Origin: Chloroflexota bacterium
Lineage (GTDB): Bacteria; Chloroflexota; Anaerolineae; CG2-30-64-16
DNA length: 64,000 nt
NCBI GenBank assembly: GCA_016876015.1
Contig: VGOD01000004.1
Span: 1-64,000 of the forward strand
Reading direction: 5' to 3'
Shown: positions 1 through 9,296 of the stretch, piece after piece
How positions within the stretch are numbered: the stretch's first letter is position 1
How the letters are laid out: every line of letters begins with the position of its first letter
Notes under the pieces: generated by a model
Told to the model about the DNA's origin: nothing
Database searches by the model: none
What the model saw: only the letters and a program-made list of their open reading frames with translations
Position numbers and translations under genes: made by a program

Positions 1-809
1 GCGATGCCCAGCCCGCTGCGCTGGCCGACCGTATAGAATGGCAAGCCACGATGAAAGCCCAGTCGCCGGCCGGTCGTGTCTACGATGGGGCCGGGCCGCA
101 CCGTCTCGGCCGCGTAGCGCGCCAGAAAGCGCCGATAGTCGCCATCGGCGATGAAACAGAGATCCTGGCTCTCGCTGCGGCTGGCCGTGGGCAGGCCGCG
201 CTCGGCCGCCATGGCCCGCACCTGCAGCTTGGTATAGGCGCCTACGGGGAACAGCGCCCGGGCCAGAACGCTCTGCCCCAAGATGTGCAGAACGTACGAT
301 TGATCCTTTGCCCGATCCACCCCGCGACAAAGCTGCAATTGGCCATTCGCGCCGCGTCGCACCTGGGCATAATGACCGGTCGCCAGATAGTGCGCGCCCA
401 AGGCAGCCGCGTAGTCGAGTAGGAAGCCAAAGCGAATCATCCGGTTACAGACCACGCAGGGATTTGGCGTGCGGCCAGCCGCGTACTCGCGCACGAAGTG
501 ATCCACGACGTTCTCGCGGAACGGCTGCTCGGCGTTGACGACGTAGAACGGAATCCCCAGCCGATCGGCGACTGACCGGGCATCGGCCATCGCTTCCACC
601 GAACAGCATTTGTTCGTGGTGTCAGGCATATCCCCGCGCGCGAGCGCGGCGATGTCAGGCGGCTCGACCCACAGGCGCAACATCACGCCGATCACTTCGT
701 ACCCTTGTTCGACCAGGAGCGCGGCAGCAACCGAGCTATCCACGCCGCCACTCAGCGCAACGACGACGGTGGGTAGATTGGTAGAATGGTAGATTGGTAG
801 ATTGGTCAT
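1..809 (-). CDS. mnmA: tRNA-specific 2-thiouridylase MnmA (C-terminus truncated by window edge)
   Basis: Reverse-strand translation gives [32 protein letters not shown]...[33 protein letters not shown]...SQDLCF, matching the MnmA PP-loop and Cys motifs; ATG at 809. Confidence 0.9.
   Translation of the reverse strand, partial: MTNLPIYHSTNLPTVVVALSGGVDSSVAAALLVEQGYEVIGVMLRLWVEPPDIAALARGDMPDTTNKCCSVEAMADARSVADRLGIPFYVVNAEQPFRENVVDHFVREYAAGRTPNPCVVCNRMIRFGFLLDYAAALGAHYLATGHYAQVRRGANGQLQLCRGVDRAKDQSYVLHILGQSVLARALFPVGAYTKLQVRAMAAERGLPTASRSESQDLCFIADGDYRRFLARYAAETVRPGPIVDTTGRRLGFHRGLPFYTVGQRSGLGI
773..804. repeat. 8-bp tandem repeat gtagattg x4 inside the 5' end of mnmA
   Basis: gtagattg|gtagaatg|gtagattg|gtagattg read directly. 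Confidence 0.9.
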
Positions 810-820
810 TGACCACCTTG

Positions 821-900
821 TCACCCCGTCACCCCGTCACCCTGTCACCCCGTCACCGTGTCACCGTGTCACCGTGTCACCGTGTCACCCGATCACCCCG
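821..900. repeat. 8-bp tandem repeat (tcaccccg / tcaccgtg), 10 units
   Basis: Exact 8-nt phase from 821 to 900; overlaps the 3' end of the cysteine desulfurase CDS. Confidence 0.95.
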
Positions 901-2033
901 CGCATTCGCTTCACGATCGCCGGCAGCTTTTCGATCACGTATTCCACATCGGCCTCGGTGTTCTCGCGGCCCAGGGTCAGGCGCAACGCGCCCATCGCCT
1001 CCTGTGGGCTGAAGCCCATGGCCGTCAGCACATGGCTGGGCGTGGGGGATCCACTGGCGCACGCCGACCCGGACGAGGCGGCCACGCCAGCCAGATCCAG
1101 CGCGATCAGGATGCCTTGAGCCTCGGCGCCGTGAATGATCAGGCTGACGTGTCCTGGCAGGCGGCGCGTGGGATGGCCGGTGAGGGTCGCCTCGGGGATG
1201 TTCGCGCGCACCCCGCGGATCAAGCGATCACGCAGGGCCGCCAGCCGAACAGCCTCGGTCGCGCGGTCGGCCTGCGCCAACTCCAGCGCGACTGCCATGC
1301 CGACGGCATAGGCGACGTTCTCGGTGCCAGCGCGGCGGTTGCGCTCCTGGCTGCCGCCGGTCTGGGCCGGGAAGAGCCGCGTGCCCCGCCGCACGTACAA
1401 CACGCCCACCCCCTTCGGGCCATAGAACTTGTGCGCGGAGAGCGCCAGCAAATCCACGCCCAGTCGCTGAACATCCAGCGACAGATAGGCGCCGGCCTGC
1501 ACCGCGTCGGTATGGAATGGGATGCCCTGCTGCCGGGCAATCTCCGCAATCTCAGCGATCGGCGCGACCGCGCCGACTTCGTTGTTGGCGTAGATCACGC
1601 TGATCAGAGCCGTGTCTGGCCGGATGGCCTCTGACACGGCCGCCGGGTCCACCAGGCCATGGCGATCCACGGCCACATGCGTCACCTGGCAGCCGTGATG
1701 CTCCGCCAGCTCGGCCGCGGTGTGCAGCACCGCGTGATGCTCGACCGGCGTGGTGATGATGCGCCGCCGGCCGCAGGCAGCCTGCGCCAGCCCGATCCCG
1801 CGCAGAGCCAGGTTGTCGCTCTCTGTGCCGCAACTGGTGAAGATGACTTCGGCCGGCTGGCAGTTCAACACACGTGCGATGCGCGACCGGGCATCCTCTA
1901 GCGCCGCGGCCGCGCGCCGACCCAGGCCGTAGATGCTCGAAGGATTGCCGTATTGCTCGGTCCAATACGGCTGCATAGCTGCCACCACGCGCGGGTCTAC
2001 CGCGGTGGTGGCTGAATGATCCAGATAGATCAT
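885..2033 (-). CDS. cysteine desulfurase (NifS/IscS family)
   Basis: MIYLDHSATTAVDPRVVAAM..., PLP lysine context ALSAHKFYGPKGVGVLYVRRG, GTENVAYAVG, SSGSACASGSPTPSHVL. Confidence 0.93.
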   Translation of the reverse strand: MIYLDHSATTAVDPRVVAAMQPYWTEQYGNPSSIYGLGRRAAAALEDARSRIARVLNCQPAEVIFTSCGTESDNLALRGIGLAQAACGRRRIITTPVEHHAVLHTAAELAEHHGCQVTHVAVDRHGLVDPAAVSEAIRPDTALISVIYANNEVGAVAPIAEIAEIARQQGIPFHTDAVQAGAYLSLDVQRLGVDLLALSAHKFYGPKGVGVLYVRRGTRLFPAQTGGSQERNRRAGTENVAYAVGMAVALELAQADRATEAVRLAALRDRLIRGVRANIPEATLTGHPTRRLPGHVSLIIHGAEAQGILIALDLAGVAASSGSACASGSPTPSHVLTAMGFSPQEAMGALRLTLGRENTEADVEYVIEKLPAIVKRMRGVIG

Positions 2034-2262
2034 GGTTCGACCTCGAAGTAGCTGTTTGTAGGGGATTGTACCGTGAAAGTCCCAAACAGCCAAACGCCGC
2101 GATGGACCTGACTTATATCATTTACTTTGCTACAGACTTGCGTCATGGTACACAGGATGCCGACAAGCGGAGTCAAGCCTCCGATCGGTCTCGTTTGCGA
2201 TGTTCTGAGACTTGTGGTCTAATATGCTCTCAGGTCGCCATCTATGTTCAGGAATGTGCACC

Positions 2263-4356
2263 ATGCTCGAAATGTTCACCGAACCGCGGGGTGTCGCCGT
2301 CATCGGCGCATCTACAAGCCCTGAAAAGCTCGGCTATCAGGTGCTGCATAACATCGTTCAATACGGGTATGCGGGCGCGATCTACCCCGTGAACCCGACT
2401 GCCGAGGAAATCCTGGGGCTGCGGGCCTACCCGTCTGTGCTGCAAACGCCCGATCCGGTAGATCTGGCGGTAGTGTTGGTGCCGGCCAGGATCGTGCCGG
2501 GTGTTCTGGATGAGTGCGGACGCCGCGGGTTGAAGGGCGCGGTGGTGATCTCCGCGGGCTTTCGCGAGGTGGGCCGCGAGGGACGCGCGCTCGAACAGCA
2601 GTTGATAGACACGGCCAGGCAGTACGGCATGCGCGTGGTAGGCCCGAATGTGTTGGGCATCATTGATACGGTCAGCAAGCTGAACGCCTCTTTTGCCGCG
2701 GGGATGCCGCGCCGCGGACACATCGCGTTCATGTCGCAATCGGGCGCACTCTGCACGTCAGTGCTCGACCTGGCCCTGGGGCAGGGTATCGGGTTCTCGC
2801 GTTTTTACAGCATTGGCAACAAGGCCGACATCAACGAGCTGGATCTATTGCAGGCCTGGGCCGAAGACCCGGAAAGCAATGTCGTCGTCGGCTATCTGGA
2901 AGGGATCGCGGACGGGCCGCGATTCATGCAAGTCGCGCGCAATATCACCCGGCGCAAGCCGTTTGTGGCCATCAAGTCAGGCACGACCAGCGCCGGCTCG
3001 CGCGCGGTCTCATCTCATACCGGCACCCTGGCCGGCTCGGAAAAGGCCTACGACGCCGCGTTCAGACAGGTGGGCATCGTGCGCGCCGGTTCGGTGCAGG
3101 ACCTGTTCGACTATGCCCAGGCGTTCGCCAGGCTCCCCGTGCCCGAAAGCGACGCGGTGGCGATTGTGACGAACGCTGGCGGGCCGGGCATCATGGCATC
3201 TGATGCGGTTGAGCGCGCTGGCCTACGCCTGGCTTCGTTGACCCCAGAAATCCAGCAGCACCTGCGCGCGGCGCTGCCACACGCGGCCAGCGTCGCCAAC
3301 CCCATTGACGTGTTGGGAGACGCGCCAGCCGATCGCTATGCCCTCGGCATCGAAGGGGTGCTGAGCGATCCCAACGTCGGCATGGTCATCGTGGTGCTGA
3401 CGCCGCAGACCTCGACGCAGATCCCCGAAACCGCGCGCGTGTTGGGCGAGTTGGCGCGCCGCTATCGCAAGCCGACCTTTGCCGTCTTCATGGGTGACCA
3501 GGCGATTCGGCCGGCGCTCAGCATCCTGGCGGAACACAGCGTACCCAACTACCAGGTTCCGGAACGCGCAGTGGCCGCGATGGCTGCCATGTGGCAGCAC
3601 CGCCAATGGCTGAACACGCCGCCTCTGGCCGTCGAGACCCTGGACGTGGATCGAAAGGCGGTGCGCGAGATCCTGGACGGTTTGCGCCAGGACCGGCGCA
3701 TCACAGCCGGCGACGCGGAGGCGCGCGGCATCCTCGAGGCTTATGGCATCCCGCTGCCCAAGTCGCGGCTGGCGCGTAACGCCGATGAGGCCGTGGCCGC
3801 CGCAGAAGCCATCGGCTTTCCCGTGGTGCTGAAGATCGCCTCACCGGACATCCTGCACAAGACCGACATCGGCGGCGTCAAGCTCAATCTGACGACGGCC
3901 AGCGATGTGCGCGATGCCTTCGACCTGATGATGTACCGCGCCACGCGGCACATGCCCGAGGCGACCATTTGGGGTTGCCAGGTGCAGCAGATGGTCAAAG
4001 GCGGCAAGGAAGTGATCATCGGCATCAATCGCGACCCCCAGTTCGGACCGCTATTAATGTTCGGATTGGGCGGCGTCTACGTCGAGGCGCTGAAGGATGT
4101 GACCTTCCGGGTGGCGCCGATTGACCGGCGAGAAGCGCACGAGATGTTGGGCGAAATCCGCGCCTATAGCCTGCTGCGCGGGGTGCGCGGAGAAAGGCCA
4201 TCGGACCTGGAAGGCATCACGGACGTACTGGTGCGCATCTCGGAGCTCGTCAGTGACTTTCCGGAGATCGTCGAGTTGGACATTAACCCGTTGTTGGTTT
4301 TTCCCGCAGGGCAGGGTGTGCTGGGCCTGGATATGCGCCTGGCGCTCCAGGCATAG
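2263..4356 (+). CDS. acetate/acyl-CoA ligase (ADP-forming), alpha/beta fusion
   Basis: CoA-binding N-terminus FTEPRGVAVIGASTSPEKLGYQVLHN, SQSGALCTSVLD, SSHTGTLAGS, and C-terminal ATP-grasp FPVVLKIASPDILHKTDIGGVKLNL. Confidence 0.9.
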   Translation: MLEMFTEPRGVAVIGASTSPEKLGYQVLHNIVQYGYAGAIYPVNPTAEEILGLRAYPSVLQTPDPVDLAVVLVPARIVPGVLDECGRRGLKGAVVISAGFREVGREGRALEQQLIDTARQYGMRVVGPNVLGIIDTVSKLNASFAAGMPRRGHIAFMSQSGALCTSVLDLALGQGIGFSRFYSIGNKADINELDLLQAWAEDPESNVVVGYLEGIADGPRFMQVARNITRRKPFVAIKSGTTSAGSRAVSSHTGTLAGSEKAYDAAFRQVGIVRAGSVQDLFDYAQAFARLPVPESDAVAIVTNAGGPGIMASDAVERAGLRLASLTPEIQQHLRAALPHAASVANPIDVLGDAPADRYALGIEGVLSDPNVGMVIVVLTPQTSTQIPETARVLGELARRYRKPTFAVFMGDQAIRPALSILAEHSVPNYQVPERAVAAMAAMWQHRQWLNTPPLAVETLDVDRKAVREILDGLRQDRRITAGDAEARGILEAYGIPLPKSRLARNADEAVAAAEAIGFPVVLKIASPDILHKTDIGGVKLNLTTASDVRDAFDLMMYRATRHMPEATIWGCQVQQMVKGGKEVIIGINRDPQFGPLLMFGLGGVYVEALKDVTFRVAPIDRREAHEMLGEIRAYSLLRGVRGERPSDLEGITDVLVRISELVSDFPEIVELDINPLLVFPAGQGVLGLDMRLALQA

Positions 4357-4388
4357 CGCGTAAGTCTTGCACAGGAGTGAATAAGGAA

Positions 4389-5456
4389 ATGGCTAATCTC
4401 TACGTGACTTCAGGGGAGACCTTCTCCGGCAAATCGGCCATCTGCATCAGCCTGGGACTGCATTTTCGCCGCGATGGACTGTCGGTCGGCTACATGAAGC
4501 CGGTCAACATCAACTGCCCTCTATGCGATGGCCAGGCGTTCGATGAGGATGTGAATTTTGCGAAGCAGGTTCTCGAGATGCCGGAACCGGCGGCCTGGCT
4601 CAATCCCGTGGCGTTGACGCCCGCCAAGATGGAGCAACAGCTCCGTGGGCCGGAGATTGATTACGAACCGCGGCTGCTCGAGGCCTTCACCAAAGTGTCG
4701 GCCGGCCGCGACATGATGGTGCTGGAAGGCGGCCGCAGCCTACGCGAGGGCTACATTGCGGGTTTGCCGCCGAAGAAGGTCGTGGATTTACTCGACGCCA
4801 GGGTGCTGTTAGTGCTCAAGTACGAGCCGACCTTGATGGTTGACCGCGCCAGGACCGCGCTGAACTACTTCGGCGACTCGCTCATCGGCGTTGTGTTGAA
4901 CGTGGTGCCCCGGCCACAGGTCGAGTGGATGCAGACGACAGTTGTGCCCTACCTGAAACGTTATGAGCTTCCGGTCCTCGGCCTCTTGCCCATGGACCAG
5001 TTGCTTTCGGCGCCCAGTGTCAGCGAGTTGGCGGACGGCCTGCACGCGGAGATCCTGGTGGGCATCGAGAACAGCGAGCAGTTGGTGGAACACATGCTCG
5101 TGGGCGCCATGAGCGCCGAAAGCGCGTTGACGCACTTCCGCCGCAAGCCCAACAAGGCGGTGATCACCGGCGGCGACCGGGCTGACATCCAGATGGCAGC
5201 GTTGAACACCTCTACCCGCTGCCTGATCCTGACCGGCAACCTCTACCCGAATCCGCAGGTGCTGAATCGAGCCGAGGAGTTGGGCGTGCCTGTGCTGCTC
5301 ACGAACCTGGACACTCTGAACACGGTCGAGATCGTGGAAGGCTACTTCGCGCGCAGCCGATTCCAACAGCCCAAGAAGATCGAGCGGTTTGCGACGCTGC
5401 TCGAAGAGCACTTCGACTTCGCTGAGCTTTATGCGGCTCTGGGGATCAAGAAGTGA
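4389..5456 (+). CDS. P-loop (BioD/CobB-like) protein with DRTGG-type domain
   Basis: VTSGETFSGKSAICISLGLHF P-loop; VITGGDRADIQMAALNTSTRCLILTGN DRTGG-like domain. Confidence 0.75.
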   Translation: MANLYVTSGETFSGKSAICISLGLHFRRDGLSVGYMKPVNINCPLCDGQAFDEDVNFAKQVLEMPEPAAWLNPVALTPAKMEQQLRGPEIDYEPRLLEAFTKVSAGRDMMVLEGGRSLREGYIAGLPPKKVVDLLDARVLLVLKYEPTLMVDRARTALNYFGDSLIGVVLNVVPRPQVEWMQTTVVPYLKRYELPVLGLLPMDQLLSAPSVSELADGLHAEILVGIENSEQLVEHMLVGAMSAESALTHFRRKPNKAVITGGDRADIQMAALNTSTRCLILTGNLYPNPQVLNRAEELGVPVLLTNLDTLNTVEIVEGYFARSRFQQPKKIERFATLLEEHFDFAELYAALGIKK

Positions 5457-5457
5457 A

Positions 5458-5504
5458 CCCCACGACATGCCAGGCACTTCCGAAGCGCCTGGCACGTCGT
5501 GGGG
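5458..5504. terminator. 47-nt hairpin between convergent genes (TGCCAGGCACTTC-C-GAAGYGCCTGGCA family)
   Basis: CCCCACGACaTGCCAGGCACTTCCGAAGCGCCTGGCAcGTCGTGGGG, right after the stop codon at 5456. Confidence 0.7.
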
Positions 5505-5567
5505 AGTTAACACAAAGGCCGGAAGCGGCGCGCCGCCTCCGGCCTTCTCATGCGATGTATTGTCGGG

Positions 5568-7205
5568 TCAGTTGGCGCTCGGCTTGCGCAAACGCGACAA
5601 CCGCAGCCTGTCGCCGATGCCATCTTGCAGCGCGGCGCGCTTGCGTTGGCCCGCGCCGTCGCCGCTATAGCTGTAGTTATAGTAATAGTAGTAGTAATAG
5701 TAGCCGCCGCTGCGACTGTCCAGCCGATTCAGCGCCACGCCGAGCACGTTGGCGCCGGTCTTGCGCATCTCGTCCGCGGCCTGCGCCAGTCCAGGTTCCC
5801 GCGTCTGCCCAGCGTCCACCACGATCACGACCCCATCCACCTGGCGGCCCAACACCGCGGCATCGGTCACCGCCAGCACAGGCGGGCTGTCGAAGATCAC
5901 CAGGTCCGCGACAGCGAGCAATTTCCCGACCAACGTCGCCATGCGCTGCGACCCCAGCAACTCCGACGGGTTGGGCGGCACCGGCCCGCTGGTCAGAACC
6001 CAGAGATTCTCGACCTGGGTTGGCTGCAGGCGACCATCCACCGAGACATCCTCGCCGGGCAGCAACGCGGTGGTCAGCCCCACGTTGTTCGGCAGGCTGA
6101 ACACGCGGTGCAGCACCGGCCGGCGTAAATCGGTGTCCACCAACGCCACACGCTGGCCGGTCTGCGCCATCACCACCGCCAGGTTGGCAGCGGTGGTGCT
6201 CTTCCCTTCAGAGGGACCCGAGCTGGTCACGAGCAGCGTGCGCACCGGCTTGTCTACGCTGGAAAACTGGATGTTGGTGCGCAGTGTGCGATAGGCCTCA
6301 GCCTCCGGCGCTTTACTCTGCGACCAGGTGATCAATCGGCGCTCGTCGCCGGCCTCCCGCACCCTGGCGATCGCGCCCAGGGTGGCCAGTCCGCTCACCC
6401 GGCGGACGTCATCAGGCGATTTGACCGTGTCGTCCAGGTACTCGATCAGAAACGCCGCGCCTACGGCGATCATCGCGCCCACCACGGCCGCCAACAGGGT
6501 GTTGGTCATGGTGCGGGGCCGGATCGGCGACTCGGGGACTGTCGCTGGCGCGGCCACGATCAAGTTATTGGCCGATTGCACTTCCGCCAGCTTGATCTGC
6601 TGGAAGCTATGAACGAGATTCGAATAGGTGCTGCGATATTGCGCTACCAACGTTTCCAGGCGAATGCGCTCAGTGGCCTCGGTCGTCTTTTCTAGGGCCG
6701 CCTGGGTGCGCGCCAAATCCGCTTCGACGTTCGCCATCTCGCGCTCCAGGCTGGCCTTGGATTCACCCAGCAGCCCCGTCTGCATCTGCTGATTGCGCGC
6801 GCTGAAAACCACCGGCAGCCGATTGGCGATCTCTGTGATCAGTTTGCGATCTGGCCCTTCGACTTTGAGATCCAACAACTGGGTATCGCGAATGGGCGAC
6901 ACCGAGACCATCCCCGCGATCGCCTTCGGCTCGATGCCCAGTTCGCCGGCCGTCCCTTCCAGCACCGGCTGGCTGGTGAGCAGGTTGGCGTAGGTGCGCG
7001 CCAGGCGCTCGTTGGTCAAGATGTCAGCGTAGGCGGTGCTCCACTCGGGGGTCGTGGTCTGATTGACCAGCAGCACCGCCGAGGCCTGATAGATCGGCGT
7101 GCTGCGCTTGCTGACCAGGTACGCGGCTGCGCCGGCCACAGCCGTGCAGACCACGATCAGCCAGAGCCACTTGCGCACCAGAAGCGCGTATTGTCGTAGT
7201 TCCAT
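5568..7205 (-). CDS. polysaccharide biosynthesis tyrosine autokinase (Wzz plus BY-kinase, Wzc-like)
   Basis: Wzz-type N-terminus; TLLVTSSGPSEGKSTTAANLAVVMAQTGQRVALVDTDLRRP; C-terminal tyrosine cluster GGYYYYYYYYNYSY. Confidence 0.93.
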   Translation of the reverse strand: MELRQYALLVRKWLWLIVVCTAVAGAAAYLVSKRSTPIYQASAVLLVNQTTTPEWSTAYADILTNERLARTYANLLTSQPVLEGTAGELGIEPKAIAGMVSVSPIRDTQLLDLKVEGPDRKLITEIANRLPVVFSARNQQMQTGLLGESKASLEREMANVEADLARTQAALEKTTEATERIRLETLVAQYRSTYSNLVHSFQQIKLAEVQSANNLIVAAPATVPESPIRPRTMTNTLLAAVVGAMIAVGAAFLIEYLDDTVKSPDDVRRVSGLATLGAIARVREAGDERRLITWSQSKAPEAEAYRTLRTNIQFSSVDKPVRTLLVTSSGPSEGKSTTAANLAVVMAQTGQRVALVDTDLRRPVLHRVFSLPNNVGLTTALLPGEDVSVDGRLQPTQVENLWVLTSGPVPPNPSELLGSQRMATLVGKLLAVADLVIFDSPPVLAVTDAAVLGRQVDGVVIVVDAGQTREPGLAQAADEMRKTGANVLGVALNRLDSRSGGYYYYYYYYNYSYSGDGAGQRKRAALQDGIGDRLRLSRLRKPSAN

Positions 7206-8429
7206 CTACCGTTCCTCGAGAAAGATGCCGGAAGCCAACCCCAACAGCCACCAGAGCACGAACGCCGGCTTGGCGCCCCAGAGCACCGCGTCGAACAAGC
7301 CGTGAGCCAGGACGCCCACCAGCGCCCCCAACAGGCCGGCCGCCACGAAACGCCGCTGACGATCGGGGCTGGTCGCGGCGGTCCAGCCGACGACCCACAG
7401 GCTCAGGATCAGAATTGTAGCATAGGCGATCAGCCCCGGCAAGCCCAAATCCACGCCTATCTGCAAGAGCAGGTTGTGGGCGTGTCCAATCGGCGTATCG
7501 AAGCCGACGGTGAAGTAGGGGTAGAGGAGCGGGATGACCAGGTGAAATGTGCCGATGCCGATGCCGGTGAAGACGAAATCTTGCAGCGCATAGAGCGCGC
7601 GCGACCAGATCTCCAGCCGGCCGGCCAGCGAACCGGCCGCGCCGCCCTTGCCCAAAAGCTCCAGAAGTGTAAGCGGCCCAACACGCCAGACGATCACGGC
7701 CGCGGCGGCCGCAAGCGCCAGACTACCGAGCCGATGCCAGCCGCCCAAGGCGACGAAGAGCGCGAGCAGACCGACCGCCAGCCCCATCAGCGCGCCGCGC
7801 GAGGCCCCCAACACCATGACCGCCGTGGCGGCTGCCGCCAGGGCGATTCCTGCGACTCTGACGGGCCATCGCCCTGGCGCCAGGGTCAGGGCAGCCGCCA
7901 TGATTGCGGCTGGCAGCAGCGCGCCCGCGAGCACATTGGCGTTCACCGTGTCGGGGATGCGCCGCGTCAGCGCGAGCAGGGCCGCGGGGATCGGCAGGCG
8001 TCCGCGTAGGCCATCGGGAACCAGGAGCACCGCCAACAGCAAGCCCGCGCCGACGAGCAGAAACCCGTAGAGCGGCCAACGCGGACGTCGCGCCACGCGC
8101 CCCACTGCCAGCACCAGGTAGAAGAGCGCGATGCCTGCCAGGACATTGGCGGCCGCCGCGATGCTGGACGGCTTATCCGCGGAGGCCCAGTAGTTGACGG
8201 GCAGCCAGAGCGCGATGAAGGCCAGCGGCCAGTCGGCTGGCCCCCGGCAGTCTCGCGCCAGCCCGGCGAGCAAGCCCACCAGCCACGTGGCGGCCAGCGC
8301 CATCGTGACCAGCGCCAGCGTCTGGCTGGGACGCACCCAGGTCAGCAACGCCAGCCCCAGCCAGAGCGCGGGCAGCCAGACGAAGCCGGTTTGCAGGCGT
8401 TGGAGGATGGATCGCGTTCTCGTTTTCAT
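7206..8429 (-). CDS. O-antigen ligase/polymerase family membrane protein
   Basis: Multi-TM protein with PIGHAHNLLLQIGVDLGLPGLIAY motif typical of Wzy/WaaL. Confidence 0.85.
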   Translation of the reverse strand: MKTRTRSILQRLQTGFVWLPALWLGLALLTWVRPSQTLALVTMALAATWLVGLLAGLARDCRGPADWPLAFIALWLPVNYWASADKPSSIAAAANVLAGIALFYLVLAVGRVARRPRWPLYGFLLVGAGLLLAVLLVPDGLRGRLPIPAALLALTRRIPDTVNANVLAGALLPAAIMAAALTLAPGRWPVRVAGIALAAAATAVMVLGASRGALMGLAVGLLALFVALGGWHRLGSLALAAAAAVIVWRVGPLTLLELLGKGGAAGSLAGRLEIWSRALYALQDFVFTGIGIGTFHLVIPLLYPYFTVGFDTPIGHAHNLLLQIGVDLGLPGLIAYATILILSLWVVGWTAATSPDRQRRFVAAGLLGALVGVLAHGLFDAVLWGAKPAFVLWWLLGLASGIFLEER

Positions 8430-9283
8430 GCGTTGCCAATCTCTCGCTGGAAGAACTCGTCGAAGATGGCCATCAATCTGCGCGTGACCGGCCCGACTCG
8501 GCCGTCGCCCACGGGCTGGCCATCAATGACGGTGATGGGCATGAGGCGTCGGCTGCTGCTGGTGATGAAACACTCGGTCCAACGCGGCAGGTCAGCCAGG
8601 CGCAGCCGGCGCTCCCGCACGATCACACCGTTCTGGGCCGCCAGCTCCATCAACTGTGTGCGCGTGACGCCGGAGAGGACCTGGCCGGCCGGCGCGGTCA
8701 GCAGGATGCCATTCAGAAGAGCGAACAGGTTGCTGTTGGAGCCTTCGGTCAGACAGCCATCGTGGTGCAAAAACGCCTCGTGGACCCCGGCCGCGCGGGC
8801 ATGTTTCTGAGCCAGGTAGCTCGCCAGGCTGTTCAGCGACTTAGCCTCTGGCAGGCAGCGCCGGGCCTCGAAGGTGATGGCGGTCGCGCCTGCGGCGTAG
8901 AACTCGGCCGGATAGACTGCCGCGGGTTGCGGCCAGATGAACACCGTGGATTCTCCGTTGTTGTTCGCGCCCACGACGAAGATGCGCAGCGTGCAATCGG
9001 GACGTCCGTGCGCTGCCAGAAGGTCGGCGATCCACCGCTCGAAAGCAGGCAGATCAGCGGGCAAAGGCAGTTCGATGATCGCGGCCGAGCGCGCCAGGCG
9101 CTCCAGGTGCGGCCTTTGTGCGAACACAATCCCCTTGAACACGGGCATGGATTCATAGACGCCATAGGCGCCATAGAGCGCCGGATTGAAGACGGGTATC
9201 AACGCCTCCGCGGGCGAGATCAACGCGCCGTTGCGGGAGACATAGCTGGGGAAAGACACAGGGCATTCGCTCCGAAATGGCAT
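8426..9283 (-). CDS. aminotransferase class IV
   Basis: SPAEALIPVFNPALYGAYGVYESMPVFKG; EAFLHHDGCLTEGSNSNLFALLNG; LSGVTRTQLMELA. Confidence 0.88.
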   Translation of the reverse strand: MPFRSECPVSFPSYVSRNGALISPAEALIPVFNPALYGAYGVYESMPVFKGIVFAQRPHLERLARSAAIIELPLPADLPAFERWIADLLAAHGRPDCTLRIFVVGANNNGESTVFIWPQPAAVYPAEFYAAGATAITFEARRCLPEAKSLNSLASYLAQKHARAAGVHEAFLHHDGCLTEGSNSNLFALLNGILLTAPAGQVLSGVTRTQLMELAAQNGVIVRERRLRLADLPRWTECFITSSSRRLMPITVIDGQPVGDGRVGPVTRRLMAIFDEFFQREIGNA

Positions 9284-9296
9284 GATTAGCGGTTGT

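Noticed and set aside
821-900. Regularly spaced repeats considered as a CRISPR array
   Set aside because: Unit is 8 bp with no spacers; no cas genes in the window.
2195-2225. Promoter-like TTGCGA-N19-TAATAT before the acyl-CoA synthetase gene
   Set aside because: Spacer is long and the match weak; not listed as a feature.
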